Counted from the first letter of the stretch, positions 44,159 to 53,118 are shown. The stretch: DNA of 64,000 nucleotides from Pedococcus dokdonensis (GCF_900104525.1 NZ_LT629711.1:62001-126000), one strand, 5' to 3'. Translations and numbers: made by a program. Notes: a model not told the origin generated them from the letters alone.

Positions 44159-45424
44159 GGGTCACCTCGTGCCGGTCCTCGCGCCAGTCGTCGGGGAGGA
44201 TGTGGTCGAGCACGTCGTCGACCGTGACCGCGCCGATCAGGCGGCCATCGGCGTCGACCACGGGGACGCCGACGAGGTTGTAGGTGGCCAGGATCCGCGT
44301 CACCTGACCGAGCGGCGCGTCCGCGGTGAGTGGCTCGATCTCCTTGTCGAGGATGCCGCCGATGGCGCCGTGGGGAGGCTCGCGCAGCAGCCGCTGGATG
44401 TGCACGATGCCGAGGAACTTGCCGGTGGGGGTCTCGTGGGGCGCGCGGCAGACGTAGACCGTGGACGCCAGGGCGGGCGAGATCTCGGCGCGACGAACCA
44501 CGGCGAGGGCCTCGGCGATCGACGCCTCGGGGCCGAGGATGACCGGCTCGGTGGTCATCATGCCGCCGGCCGACTCCTCGTCGTAGGTCAGCAGCCGGCG
44601 CAGGTCGGCGGCCTCGTCCGGCTCCATCAGCTGGAGCAGCTCCTCCTGCTTCTCGGCGGTGAGGTTGTGCAGCAGGTCGGTGGCGTCGTCGGGCTCCATC
44701 GCCTCGAGCACGTCGGCCGCGCGCTCCACAGGGAGGGTCTCGAGGATCTCGACCTGGTCGTCCTCGGGGAGCTCCTCGAGCACGTCGGCGAGCTTGTCGT
44801 CGTCCATCGCCTCGGCGACCTCGGCCCGCCGCTTGGGGAGAGGTCGTGGATGACGCCGGCGAGGTCGGCCGACTTCAGGTCGTCGTAGGTCTCGAGCAGC
44901 ATGGCCGCCGACTGGCCGGCGCTGGACTGGTGGATGCCGGTGACGTCCTCGACGGGCACCAGCACGGTGGCCCCCCTGCGCCGTCGGAACGGCCCGAGCG
45001 AGCTGCGCCCGGTGCCCTGGCGGACGAACACCTTGGACACCGCCCAGTCGCGGCTGCGCTCCTGCTCGATCGCGACGTCCTCGACGGTCGCCTCGTAGTC
45101 GCCCTCGGGGTCGCGGACGGTGACCGGTCGCTCGAGGATCTCGGCCATCACCAAGACCTCGTTGGTGCGCTGCTCGAACCGGCGCATGTTGACCAGGCCG
45201 GTGGTGATGACCTGGCCGCCGTCGACCGAGGTGACGCGCGTCATCGGCACGAAGACGCGCCGTCGGCCGGGCACCTCGACGACGAGCCCGAGGATGCGGG
45301 GTCGCCGCCGCGAGGCCCCGAACGTCACGACGACATCGCGCACCCGACCGACCTGGTCACCGAGCGGGTCGAACACGCTCAGGCTGGTCAGGCGGCCGAC
45401 GAAGACGCGCGACGGAGTGCTCAC
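44151..45424 (-). pseudogene. MgtE-N/CBS domain protein (Rv1232c-like) interrupted by a frameshift
   Basis: Two frames together encode one expected protein of about 424 residues. The 5' part (45424 to about 44840) has a PRC-barrel-like domain (FVGRLTSLSVFDPLGDQVGR). The 3' part has the MgtE N-domain (DDDKLADVLEELPEDDQVEIL) and a CBS pair. The break is near 44832-44840, where the minus strand reads CTCTCCCCAAGCGG: one extra base would continue as PKRRAEVAEAMDDD, which matches the expected family sequence. The homopolymer C-run suggests a one-base deletion or sequencing error. ATG 44807 could still allow the C-terminal part to be made. No CorA-like channel domain is present. Confidence 0.8.
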
Positions 45425-45430
45425 GCGGCA

Positions 45431-45436
45431 AGGCTA
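45431..45436 (-). promoter_or_regulatory. Putative leaderless -10 element (TAGCCT) of the MgtE-like gene
   Basis: TAGCCT on the minus strand is 6 bases before GTG 45424. Confidence 0.5.
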
Positions 45437-45445
45437 TCCGGCTGG

Positions 45446-46030
45446 TCAGCGCTCGTCGGGGAGGCGGTTCCCACGCCGTCGGCGTGGCCGCCCGCGCCAG
45501 TGCCACGGGCGCCAGGTGGCGGTGGTGGCCTCGCTGGGCGGGACGGGTGCGGCCCCGGACGTGGTGGAGTAGTGGCCGGGCCCCTCGACCGGCGCACCGA
45601 AGGGGTGGAGGCCGCGCACCGTGCACTCCCGCGCCCAGCGGTCGACGACGTCGTCGGGAGCGTTCAGCCGGCCCGCCCTGAGCGCGTCGGTGGCTGCGCC
45701 CCAGCCCTCGTCGTCCGGCCCGATCCCGTGGACGGTGGCCTGCACGGTGAGCAGCCGTCCACCGGTGTCCTTGCTCCGGAGGATGAGCTGCACCTCGTCG
45801 GGGAGCCAGGGCAGGCTCTGCTCGCCCGGGCCGGACACGACGTACACGGTGTCGTCGGCCCAGGCGTGCCAGAACGGCCAGGCGCGGTCACCTGGCGGCT
45901 GCACCCACATCAGGCCGGACTTCGACGCTGCCTCGGCGAACAGTGCGGTGACGTTGAGCGGCGGCGCGACTGCCTCGTCGGTGCCCTCGTCGCTGCCCTG
46001 GACGGCGGGCTCGGGCGCGCTCTCGGTCAC
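45446..46030 (-). CDS. Hypothetical protein
   Basis: A 194-residue protein that I do not recognise. It has an acidic N-terminus, a central part rich in Trp and Gly (KSGLMWVQPPGDRAWPFWH, VYVVSGPGEQSLPWLPDEV) that could be a split-barrel fold, and a basic Arg-rich tail (RPRRRRGNR). No signal peptide or membrane helix is present. It starts at GTG 46030, divergent from the CoA-ester lyase gene. A PPOX-type flavin-binding role is possible but unsupported. Confidence 0.65.
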   Translation of the reverse strand: MTESAPEPAVQGSDEGTDEAVAPPLNVTALFAEAASKSGLMWVQPPGDRAWPFWHAWADDTVYVVSGPGEQSLPWLPDEVQLILRSKDTGGRLLTVQATVHGIGPDDEGWGAATDALRAGRLNAPDDVVDRWARECTVRGLHPFGAPVEGPGHYSTTSGAAPVPPSEATTATWRPWHWRGRPRRRRGNRLPDER

Positions 46031-46069
46031 ACGTGAACTGTGTCATAACCGCGCCGAGACTGTCGCTGC

Positions 46070-46075
46070 TAGCGT
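46070..46075 (+). promoter_or_regulatory. Putative leaderless -10 element (TAGCGT) of the CoA-ester lyase gene
   Basis: TAGCGT is 6 bases before GTG 46082. Confidence 0.5.
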
Positions 46076-46081
46076 CGCCGC

Positions 46082-47164
46082 GTGCGCAGCCCCAAGGACT
46101 TCTTCGCCCCGCTCGCCGTCGGCGCCCCCACACCCCTGCGCGAGGTGCCGGCCCGCCCGTCGCGGGTGATCCACTTCTTCGACCCGAGCAACGCGAAGAT
46201 GGCCGCCAAGGTCCCGGCCATGGTGGGGACCGTCGACGTCCTGCTCGGCAACCTCGAGGACGCCGTCAGGGCAGCCCGCAAGGAGGCCGCCCGCGCCGGA
46301 CTCGTGGAGATCGCCCGCGGCACCGACTTCGGTGAGGCGACCCAGCTCTGGACGCGGATCAACTCCCTCGACAGCCCGTGGGCCCTCGACGACCTCACCA
46401 CCCTCGTCACCGAGGTCGGCGACAAGCTCGACGTCATCATGGTGCCGAAGGTCCAGGGCCCGGAGGACATCCACTACGTCGACCGGCTGCTCGCCCAGCT
46501 CGAGGCCAGGGCCGGGTTGCAGCGCCCGATCCTCGTGCACGCCATTCTCGAGACGGCCCGCGGTGTGGCCAACGTCGAGCAGATCGCCGGCGCCAGCCCG
46601 CGCATGCAGGGCCTGTCGCTCGGCCCCGCCGACCTCGCCGCCGACCGCCGGATGAAGACGACCCGTGTGGGTGGTGGGCACCCCGGCTACCTCGTGCGCC
46701 AGGACCCGGTCGATGGCGACATCAACGCGAATCGCCAGACGTACCAACAAGATCTGTGGCACTACACGATCGCGCGGATGGTCGACGCCTGCGCGATGCA
46801 CGGGATCTTCCCCTACTACGGCCCGTTCGGTGACATCCAGGACGTCGTCGCCTGCGAGGACCAGTTCCGCAACGCCTTCCTGCTCGGGTGCGTGGGCACG
46901 TGGTCGCTGCACCCGGTGCAGGTCGAGATCGCCAAGCGCGTCTTCAGCCCGTCCGCCGAGGACGTCGCGCACGCCCGACGGGTCGTGGCGGCGATGGGCG
47001 ACGGCACGGCTGCGGTGATGCTCGACGGCAAGATGGAGGACGACGCGTCGCTGAAGCAGTGCCTGGTCATGCTCGAGCTCGCCGAGCGGCTCGCCGCCAC
47101 CGACCCCGAGCTCGCGCAGCTGTATGCCGCGGAGCCGGGTCCCAGCGAAGGCGCGGGTGCCTGA
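46082..47164 (+). CDS. HpcH/HpaI-CitE family CoA-ester lyase, probable malyl-CoA lyase
   Basis: The 360-residue protein is a TIM-barrel lyase of the CitE/malyl-CoA lyase group, with [38 protein letters not shown] (metal-binding Glu) and [12 protein letters not shown]. Extra length and the C-terminal [17 protein letters not shown] fit L-malyl/beta-methylmalyl-CoA lyase rather than citrate lyase. Such an enzyme cleaves malyl-CoA to acetyl-CoA and glyoxylate, or acts in the ethylmalonyl-CoA pathway. It is paired with a second, shorter CitE-like gene one base downstream. The pathway assignment is inference. Confidence 0.82.
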   Translation: MRSPKDFFAPLAVGAPTPLREVPARPSRVIHFFDPSNAKMAAKVPAMVGTVDVLLGNLEDAVRAARKEAARAGLVEIARGTDFGEATQLWTRINSLDSPWALDDLTTLVTEVGDKLDVIMVPKVQGPEDIHYVDRLLAQLEARAGLQRPILVHAILETARGVANVEQIAGASPRMQGLSLGPADLAADRRMKTTRVGGGHPGYLVRQDPVDGDINANRQTYQQDLWHYTIARMVDACAMHGIFPYYGPFGDIQDVVACEDQFRNAFLLGCVGTWSLHPVQVEIAKRVFSPSAEDVAHARRVVAAMGDGTAAVMLDGKMEDDASLKQCLVMLELAERLAATDPELAQLYAAEPGPSEGAGA

Positions 47165-47165
47165 C

Positions 47166-48044
47166 GTGGCCGGTCCCACGGGATACCGACCACGTCGTTC
47201 GGTGCTCTACATGCCTGCCTCGAACGAGCGGGCGCTGGAGAAGGCCAGGACGCTGGCCGTCGACGCGCTCATCCTCGACCTCGAGGACGCGGTCGCGCCC
47301 GACGCGAAGGAGCAAGCGCGAGAGAACGCGTGCCACGCGGCCTCGTCGGGGGACTACGGCCGTCGTGAGGTGACGATCCGGGTCAACGCCGTGGGCACCC
47401 AGTGGCACGCGGCCGACCTGGCCGCTGCTGCGGTGGCCGGTCCGGACGCCATCGTGGTGCCCAAGGTCGAGACGGGGGAGCAGGTCCGTGCTCTGGCCAC
47501 GGCCCTGGAGGCGGCCGGCGCCCCGGAACGCACGCAGCTGTGGGTGATGGTCGAGACGCCGCAGGCGGTCTTCAACGCCCGCGAGATCGCCGCTGCGTCG
47601 GACCGCCTGAGCGTCTTGGTGCTCGGGACGAACGACCTGGTCAAGGAGCTCGCTGCCGAGCACGTGCCCGGTCGCCAGCCGGTGCTCACCGCACTCTCCC
47701 TCGCGGTGCTGGCCGCCCGGTCGGCGGGCAAGGTCGTGCTCGACGGGGTCTACAACGACGTGCAGGACGCCGAGGGCTTCGCCGCGGAGTGCGAGCAGGG
47801 GCGGCAGCTGGGCTTCGACGGCAAGACCCTCATCCACCCGGGGCAGGTCGAGGCCTGCAACGCGGCGTTCGCGCCCAGCGAGGCGGCGGTGGAGGACGCC
47901 AGGGGGGTGCTGGCGGCCTGGGAGTCCGGCGCCGGGGCGGGCGTCGTCACGCACCGGGGGCGGTTGGTGGAGAGCCTCCACGTGGAGACCGCGCAGCGGG
48001 TGCTGGCCGTTCACGAGGCGATCTCGGGCCTCGACGCGGACTGA
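47166..48044 (+). CDS. CitE-like protein, possible (3S)-malyl-CoA thioesterase
   Basis: A 292-residue CitE-family protein. RSVLYMPASNERALEKARTL opens the barrel, LILDLEDAVAPDAKEQAR carries the metal-binding residues, and MVETPQAVFNAREIA and GFDGKTLIHPGQVE follow. A shorter CitE-like paralogue next to a malyl-CoA lyase is the arrangement of mcl1 and mcl2 (malyl-CoA thioesterase) in ethylmalonyl-CoA organisms. Its GTG start is one base after the preceding stop. The exact thioester substrate is unknown. Confidence 0.78.
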   Translation: MAGPTGYRPRRSVLYMPASNERALEKARTLAVDALILDLEDAVAPDAKEQARENACHAASSGDYGRREVTIRVNAVGTQWHAADLAAAAVAGPDAIVVPKVETGEQVRALATALEAAGAPERTQLWVMVETPQAVFNAREIAAASDRLSVLVLGTNDLVKELAAEHVPGRQPVLTALSLAVLAARSAGKVVLDGVYNDVQDAEGFAAECEQGRQLGFDGKTLIHPGQVEACNAAFAPSEAAVEDARGVLAAWESGAGAGVVTHRGRLVESLHVETAQRVLAVHEAISGLDAD

Positions 48045-48274
48045 CTCCGGCGGCATACCGGGCTGGTTGAGAAATCAACCGGAAATCGAGGCAACCTTTC
48101 GGCCGCGCACGGCGTCTTGGTGGATGCGGTCGCCCTCGGGGGGAGGGCGGCCGCGCCATGTGTCTGCAGGTCACGTTTCGGCGCGGGGGACAACCGAAAC
48201 CGGCCGGTGTGCGTCACCATGTCTGAGTAGGCGTTGCCTGCGGACCGCGTCCGCCGGCCAGGGAAGGGGACACG

Positions 48275-49165
48275 ATGGACCGCAGGCGGACGGGAGCACG
48301 CTCGGCGCTGGCCGCGACCGTGCTGGTCGGGGCGCTCGCACTGAGTGGCTGTGGCGGCATCACCTTCGGCAAGAACACGTCGGGGACGCCCTCGGCGGGA
48401 GGCGCCACCAGCACCACCGACCCGGCCACGCCGACCGACCCGGGCACGTCCACGCCCGAGCCCACCACTCCCACGACGACCACTCCGGCGCCTACCACGA
48501 CGACGGTGACGCCACAGCCGACCAGCAAGCCGACCCCGACCAAGCCGAAGCCGAAGCCGACCCCGGTCGAGGGCGACACCCTGCACTCCGGCGACAGGGG
48601 CCCCTACGTCAAGCAGGTCCAGCAGCAGCTGTCGGCCCTGGGCTACTGGAACGGCGCGGCCGATGGCGTCTACGGCGGGCTCACCTCGCAGGCCGTGATG
48701 GCGCTGCAGAAGGCAGCCGGCCTCGGTCGCGACGGTGTCTTCGGCCCGGCCACCGCCAAGGCGCTGCGCAACGGTGTGCGACCGCAGTCGAGGATCGGCG
48801 GCACGGGCATCGAGATCGACAAGGCCCGGCAGGTCCTGCTCGTCGTCCGCGGCGGCAAGGTCACCATGATCCTCAACACCAGCACCGGCAGCGGCCAGCA
48901 GTACACCAGCGGCGGCGCGACCCACACCGCCCTGACGCCGGCCGGCACCTACAGCACCTTCCGCTCGGTGGACCACCTCGACAAGGGCCCCCTCGGTGAC
49001 CTGTGGCGGCCGCGCTACTTCAACGGTGGCATCGCGGTGCACGGGGCGGGCAGCGTGCCCGGCTTCCCGGCCTCGCACGGCTGCGCCCGCGTGAGCAACC
49101 CGGCGATGGACATGATCTGGGCCAACGGCATCATGCCGATCGGCGGCCGCGTCGTCGTCTACTGA
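48275..49165 (+). CDS. L,D-transpeptidase lipoprotein (YkuD) with peptidoglycan-binding domain
   Basis: The 296-residue precursor has a lipobox (LSGC), a long Thr/Pro-rich linker (about 30-105) that likely spans the wall, a PG_binding_1 domain (GDRGPYVKQVQQQLSALGYW) and a YkuD domain. The catalytic Cys lies in ASHGCARVSN, with the His upstream in GGIAVHGAG. It forms 3-3 crosslinks or attaches proteins to peptidoglycan. GGGAAGGGG precedes ATG 48275. Its stop overlaps the convergent esterase gene by 7 bases. The 230 bases upstream hold no gene; a GAAA-loop hairpin lies at 48065-48080. Confidence 0.93.
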   Translation: MDRRRTGARSALAATVLVGALALSGCGGITFGKNTSGTPSAGGATSTTDPATPTDPGTSTPEPTTPTTTTPAPTTTTVTPQPTSKPTPTKPKPKPTPVEGDTLHSGDRGPYVKQVQQQLSALGYWNGAADGVYGGLTSQAVMALQKAAGLGRDGVFGPATAKALRNGVRPQSRIGGTGIEIDKARQVLLVVRGGKVTMILNTSTGSGQQYTSGGATHTALTPAGTYSTFRSVDHLDKGPLGDLWRPRYFNGGIAVHGAGSVPGFPASHGCARVSNPAMDMIWANGIMPIGGRVVVY

Positions 49166-49950
49166 CGGTCGTACTGACGGCGCACCCACTCGAGCTGCGG
49201 GCCGCCGTGGCTGGTCCAGTACTCCGCGGTGTGCCCACCCTTGTCGAAGGTGAGCTCGGCCGACGGGAGCGCCTTTCCGAACGCCTTGTTGCCGGGGACG
49301 AAGGGGTCGGAGCGCCCGCAGTCCATCCGCACCGGGATCTTCGACAGCACGTCCGTGCGCCTGAACACGTCGTGGGCGATGAAGTCCGCGCGGTCGTCGA
49401 ACGCGCCCTCCGCGCTGAGCTCCGGCGCGGTCCAGAGGGCGGCGCTCTCCGCGACGACCGCGAACACCGCGTCGGGTCCGAGCTCGCTGGCCAGCAGCAG
49501 CGAACCGTAGCCCCCCATCGACCAGCCCAGGAAGGCGACCTTGCCCTCGTAGCCGGTCTCACGGCGCACGAGCGGCAGGAAGTCGTCGATGACCATCGCC
49601 CCGGTGTCGACACCGACCCGGCGGGCGTGCCAGTAGAAGTCACCCCCGTCGACGGAGGCGAGGGTCAGGCCGGTCTCCTTCACGTGCTCGTGCAGCTTCA
49701 TGATCCGGAACGCGTGTGAGGCGTCGCCGCCCTTGCCGTGCAGCACCACGACCACCGGCGCGGCGGCGCTTGAACCGGACGGCGACGGGGCTTGGGCCAG
49801 CTGCCAGTTCAGCACGTGCCCGGGCAGGTGGCTGCTGCGCAGGGTGCCGGACCGCACTGGCACGGCACCGGAGCCACGGCAGCCCGCAAGGGCCACGGCG
49901 CCGGCCCCCGCCGCTCCGGCGAGCAGGGAGCGGCGGGTCAGCGTGGCCAT
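49159..49950 (-). CDS. Exported alpha/beta-hydrolase (esterase) with Tat-lipoprotein signal
   Basis: A 263-residue protein with a twin-arginine signal (TRRSLLAGAAGAGAVALAGC) that also has a lipobox, so it is probably a Tat-exported lipoprotein. The nucleophile elbow is GWSMGG, with the Asp in CGRSDPF and the His in KGGHTAEY. HGKGGDASHAF is the oxyanion loop. It resembles the esterase D/antigen 85-like group, though no mycolyltransferase claim is made. ATG 49950 has TAGGGT 6 bases upstream. Confidence 0.88.
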   Translation of the reverse strand: MATLTRRSLLAGAAGAGAVALAGCRGSGAVPVRSGTLRSSHLPGHVLNWQLAQAPSPSGSSAAAPVVVVLHGKGGDASHAFRIMKLHEHVKETGLTLASVDGGDFYWHARRVGVDTGAMVIDDFLPLVRRETGYEGKVAFLGWSMGGYGSLLLASELGPDAVFAVVAESAALWTAPELSAEGAFDDRADFIAHDVFRRTDVLSKIPVRMDCGRSDPFVPGNKAFGKALPSAELTFDKGGHTAEYWTSHGGPQLEWVRRQYDRQ

Positions 49951-49956
49951 GGCACC

Positions 49957-49962
49957 ACCCTA
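49957..49962 (-). promoter_or_regulatory. Putative leaderless -10 element (TAGGGT) of the exported hydrolase gene
   Basis: TAGGGT on the minus strand is 6 bases before ATG 49950. Confidence 0.5.
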
Positions 49963-50002
49963 GGACGGCCGGGACCACACCTCGGGTATGCCGCGTGCCT
50001 GG

Positions 50003-50842
50003 CTACCAGCGCGACGTCGCCTCGGCGACCAGGTCGCCGAGCAGCTCGCCCTCGTCGACCTCGAGCCCCTTGCTGACGAACCACCGGCACATGTTGGCGA
50101 CATCGCGTTCCAGGAACTCGAAGCCGCGGGGGTTGCCGATGATGTCCACGATCTGCGGCCAGTCGATGATGACCAGCCGCTCGTCGTGCAGCAGGACGTT
50201 GTAGGGCGACAGGTCGCCGTGCGTCCACCCACGCCGGGCGAGGGTGACCATCGAGCTGCGCAGCTGCTCGAAGAGCTCTGGCAGCAGGTCTGCGGCCGGT
50301 CTGGTCTGGGCGAGCCGGGGTGCCGCCTCGCCCTCGCCGCCGATGAACTCCATCAGCATCTCGCGGTCGCTCAGCTGGACCGGGTAGGGGACGGGCAGAC
50401 CCATCTCCCACAGCGTCCCGAGCGCCTCGAACTCGGCAACGGCCCACTGCCCTGACAGCAGCTCCTTGCCGTACTCGGTGCGCCGGGACATGGCCCGCAT
50501 CTCGCGACTGCGCCGGACGCGACGGCCCTCGTGGTAGCCGGCGTCCCGGTGGAACAGGCGGTGCTCGCCGGTCCGGTAGCGCTTGGCGGCGAGGAACGAG
50601 TCCACGGCCGGCGTGGTGGTGCCGTCGGGGATCCAGCGGCGGACGATGTGGACGTCCGCCTCCTTGCCCGTCTTGAGGACGCCGAGGTCGGACTCGACCG
50701 CACCGAGCGCGGTGATGACCCAGTCGGGTCGGGGTTTCGGACCGTGCGTGGCACCGTCCCAGCTCGACCAACGCTCACCCTCGGGGGGCGCGTCGGGAAG
50801 GCTGTCAAACGAGAACTGGTCGTTCTCCTGAAAAGCGTGCAA
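50003..50842 (-). CDS. RIO1-family serine protein kinase
   Basis: The 279-residue protein has the RIO kinase core: a GKEADVHIVRRW glycine-loop region, AAKRYRTGEHRLF with the ATP-binding Lys, the catalytic THGDLSPYNVLLHD (His-Gly-Asp), and IIDWPQIVDI supplying the metal-binding Asp. Bacterial RIO proteins are poorly understood; the eukaryotic relatives act in ribosome maturation. The start is unclear: no ATG or GTG fits, and TTG 50842 (after GGAG) is the best choice. A small upstream frame at 50805-50903 overlaps the start. Confidence 0.88.
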   Translation of the reverse strand: MHAFQENDQFSFDSLPDAPPEGERWSSWDGATHGPKPRPDWVITALGAVESDLGVLKTGKEADVHIVRRWIPDGTTTPAVDSFLAAKRYRTGEHRLFHRDAGYHEGRRVRRSREMRAMSRRTEYGKELLSGQWAVAEFEALGTLWEMGLPVPYPVQLSDREMLMEFIGGEGEAAPRLAQTRPAADLLPELFEQLRSSMVTLARRGWTHGDLSPYNVLLHDERLVIIDWPQIVDIIGNPRGFEFLERDVANMCRWFVSKGLEVDEGELLGDLVAEATSRW

Positions 50843-50903
50843 CGGAAGACTCCATCGTGAGAAGGGGGTGGGCGCAAGGGCAGCCCGGAACAGTCGTGGA
50901 CAT
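50805..50903 (-). CDS. Possible 32-residue leader peptide upstream of the RIO kinase gene
   Basis: A short frame beginning MSTTVPGCPCAHPLL has AAGGAGGGCCGAC before its ATG at 50903, a better ribosome-binding site than that of the RIO gene. It ends at 50805, 37 bases inside the RIO coding region in another frame. It could couple or restrain kinase translation. It may equally be a chance frame. Confidence 0.3.
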   Translation of the reverse strand: MSTTVPGCPCAHPLLTMESSVARFSGERPVLV

Positions 50904-51108
50904 GTCGGCCCTCCTTCATCGATGGTGCGTCCCGCGATGCGGGGGACGTCCGCGCGGCAGGTGACCACGCGGCATACCAAACCAGCGTGACAGGCGGGCC
51001 GGCCGCCGCGCCACTGATTTTCAGCGCGCCTTCGCGTCCAGGCGTGATGCACGTCGCGGGTGGGCAGGCTCACACGGGCTGAACCTGTGCTGGCGGTGAG
51101 TCGCTCGG

Positions 51109-51114
51109 CATACT
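51109..51114 (+). promoter_or_regulatory. Putative leaderless -10 element (CATACT) of the acyl-CoA dehydrogenase gene
   Basis: CATACT is 7 bases before ATG 51122 and overlaps an octamer CGGCATAC. Confidence 0.45.
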
Positions 51115-51121
51115 CGCCGGT

Positions 51122-52321
51122 ATGTCCAGACTGCAGCAGACCGATGGCCTGACCGAGGAGCAGATCGAGCTGGTGAAGCTCGTGCGCGAGTTCGTCGACG
51201 AGCAGATCATCCCGGTGGCGCAGGAGCTCGAGCACCAGGACGAGTACCCCACCGAGATCGTCGAGGGCATGAAGGAGATGGGGATCTTCGGGCTGATGAT
51301 CCCCGAGGAGTACGGCGGCCTGGGCGAGTCGCTGCTCACCTACGCGCTGGTGGTCGAGGAGATCGCCCGCGGCTGGATGTCGGTGAGCGGCATCGTCAAC
51401 ACCCACTTCATCGTCGCCTACATGCTGCTGCAGCACGGCACCGAGGAGCAGAAGCAGCGCTACCTGCCGCGGATGGCGACCGGCGAGGTGCGCGGCGCCT
51501 TCTCGATGAGCGAGCCCGGCCTCGGCTCGGACGTCTCCGCGATCCGCACCAAGGCGGTGCGCGACGGCGACACCGACAACTGGTCGATCACCGGTCAGAA
51601 GATGTGGCTCACCAACGGCGGCAGTGCGAATCTCGTTGCGGTGCTGGTGAAGACGGACCTCGGCGCCGAGTCGGTCTACAAGAACATGACGACCTTCCTC
51701 GTGGAGAAGGAGCCCGGCTTCGGCGAGACCGCCCAGGGCGTCACCATCCCGGGGAAGATCGAGAAGATGGGCTACAAGGGCGTCGACACGACCGAGCTCG
51801 TCCTCGAGGGGCACCGGACGACCAGCGCGCAGATCCTCGGCGGCGAGCCCGGCAAGGGCTTCTACCAGATGATGGACGGCGTCGAGGTCGGTCGCGTCAA
51901 CGTCGCCGCCCGCGCCTGCGGGGTGTCGATGCGAGCCTTCGAGCTGGGGATCGCCTACTCCCAGCAGCGCGAGACGTTCGGCAAGAAGATCGCCGAGCAC
52001 CAGGGCATCCTCTTCCGGCTGGCCGACATGGCCACCAAGGTCGAGGCCAGCCACCAGATGATGGTCAAGGCCGCCCGGCTCAAGGACTCCGGCGCGCGCA
52101 ACGACCTCGAGGCCGGGATGGCCAAGTACCTCGCCGCCGAGAACTGCGCGGACGTCGTCGAGCAGTCGTTCCGGATCCACGGCGGCTACGGCTACTCCAA
52201 GGAGTACGAGATCGAGCGCCTCTACCGCGAGGCCCCGATGCTGCTGATCGGCGAGGGCACCGCCGAGATCCAGAAGATGATCATCGGCCGCCGCCTCCTC
52301 GAGGACTTCAAGCTCAAGTGA
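51122..52321 (+). CDS. Acyl-CoA dehydrogenase
   Basis: A 399-residue FAD enzyme with the usual domains: N-terminal helices, a middle beta-domain (AFSMSEPGLGSDVSAIRTKA and WLTNGGSANLVAVLV), and a C-terminal helical domain (RQRETFGKKIAEHQ-like segment, then GGYGYSKEYEIERLYREAP). The catalytic Glu is expected in ERLYREAP or near GEGTAEIQ. It oxidises an acyl-CoA thioester to the enoyl-CoA. Proximity to the CitE-like pair allows methylsuccinyl-CoA as substrate, but fatty or branched acyl-CoA is equally possible. Confidence 0.9.
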   Translation: MSRLQQTDGLTEEQIELVKLVREFVDEQIIPVAQELEHQDEYPTEIVEGMKEMGIFGLMIPEEYGGLGESLLTYALVVEEIARGWMSVSGIVNTHFIVAYMLLQHGTEEQKQRYLPRMATGEVRGAFSMSEPGLGSDVSAIRTKAVRDGDTDNWSITGQKMWLTNGGSANLVAVLVKTDLGAESVYKNMTTFLVEKEPGFGETAQGVTIPGKIEKMGYKGVDTTELVLEGHRTTSAQILGGEPGKGFYQMMDGVEVGRVNVAARACGVSMRAFELGIAYSQQRETFGKKIAEHQGILFRLADMATKVEASHQMMVKAARLKDSGARNDLEAGMAKYLAAENCADVVEQSFRIHGGYGYSKEYEIERLYREAPMLLIGEGTAEIQKMIIGRRLLEDFKLK

Positions 52322-52427
52322 CGGGTAGGCCGCGTGGCCCGGCCACGCGGCATACCCCGCCGGCGCCCTCAGGTGTCGCACGGGAGGCGTCCAGCGCGCT
52401 CCCAGAGGGTTTTGAGACACTGGCCCC

Positions 52428-53018
52428 ATGAGCACGCAGCCCAATGCCATGGCCAGGTCCCGTGCGGTCCTGTCGCTGGAGTACCCGATGTCCCTCGGGC
52501 GGTACGACACCTACGACAAGGCCCAGAAGGCCGTCGACTACCTGTCCGACCACGAGTTCCCGGTGCAGAACGTCCTCATCGTGGGCACCGACCTCAAGCA
52601 GCTCGAGCGCGTGACCGGTCGGCTCACCCGGCAGCGGGTCGCAGTGGGTGGGCTCGTCTCCGGCGCGTGGCTCGGACTGTTCGTCGGGCTGATCTTCGCG
52701 CTCTTCGACACGGGCAACGGCGCCGGCCTCCTGGGCATCCTGCTGACGGTGGCGTTCGGTGCGGTGTTCGGGCTGATCTGGGCCCTGATCGGCTACGCGC
52801 TGACCGGCGGCAACCGTGACTTCACCTCGGTCATGCAGGTCGTCGCGACCCAGTACGAGGTGCTCGTGGAGCACAAGTTCGTCGCCCAGGGCCGCGAGCT
52901 GCTGACCAAGATGGACCCGATGGCGGCCGCCCAGGCGCAGGTCGACGCCGCCCGCGAGGCAGAGCGCCAACGGGCCGCCAGCGAGCAGGTGACCCCTCCG
53001 CCCCCTGCTCAGGGCTGA
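52428..53018 (+). CDS. General stress protein-like membrane protein (Rv1234-like)
   Basis: The 196-residue protein begins with a YflT-type general stress domain (YDTYDKAQKAVDYLSDHEFPVQNVLIVG) and has two hydrophobic helices (about 76-98 and 104-126), then a mostly helical tail ending PPPPAQG. It resembles M. tuberculosis Rv1234, which follows Rv1232c/Rv1233c. The function is unknown. GACACT lies 6 bases before ATG 52428, another possible leaderless start. Confidence 0.82.
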   Translation: MSTQPNAMARSRAVLSLEYPMSLGRYDTYDKAQKAVDYLSDHEFPVQNVLIVGTDLKQLERVTGRLTRQRVAVGGLVSGAWLGLFVGLIFALFDTGNGAGLLGILLTVAFGAVFGLIWALIGYALTGGNRDFTSVMQVVATQYEVLVEHKFVAQGRELLTKMDPMAAAQAQVDAAREAERQRAASEQVTPPPPAQG

Positions 53019-53024
53019 GGCGCT

Positions 53025-53082
53025 CGCGAGTCTTTGAGGGACCCGAGGGACCAGGACCCGTCAGATCCCGCGAAGACTCGCG
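53025..53082 (+). terminator. Weak stem-loop after the general stress gene
   Basis: CGCGAGTCTT (53025-53034) pairs with AAGACTCGCG (53073-53082), enclosing a 38-base GGGAC-rich loop. It begins about 7 bases after the stop codon. Confidence 0.45.
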
Positions 53083-53118
53083 CGCGGCGGGGGGAGGCGC
53101 GGACCCGGCCGCGCGGCA

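Noticed and set aside
44820..44850. Programmed -1 ribosomal frameshift in the MgtE-like gene
   Set aside because: The site lacks a canonical X-XXY-YYZ slippery heptamer in frame and no downstream pseudoknot was evident; an indel in the C-run is simpler.
48045..48274. c-di-AMP (ydaO-type) riboswitch before the L,D-transpeptidase gene
   Set aside because: Such switches often precede actinobacterial wall-hydrolase genes and a GGGGGAC stretch is present, but the conserved GGGUGAAUC-type segment and helix order could not be found. A covariance-model search would decide.
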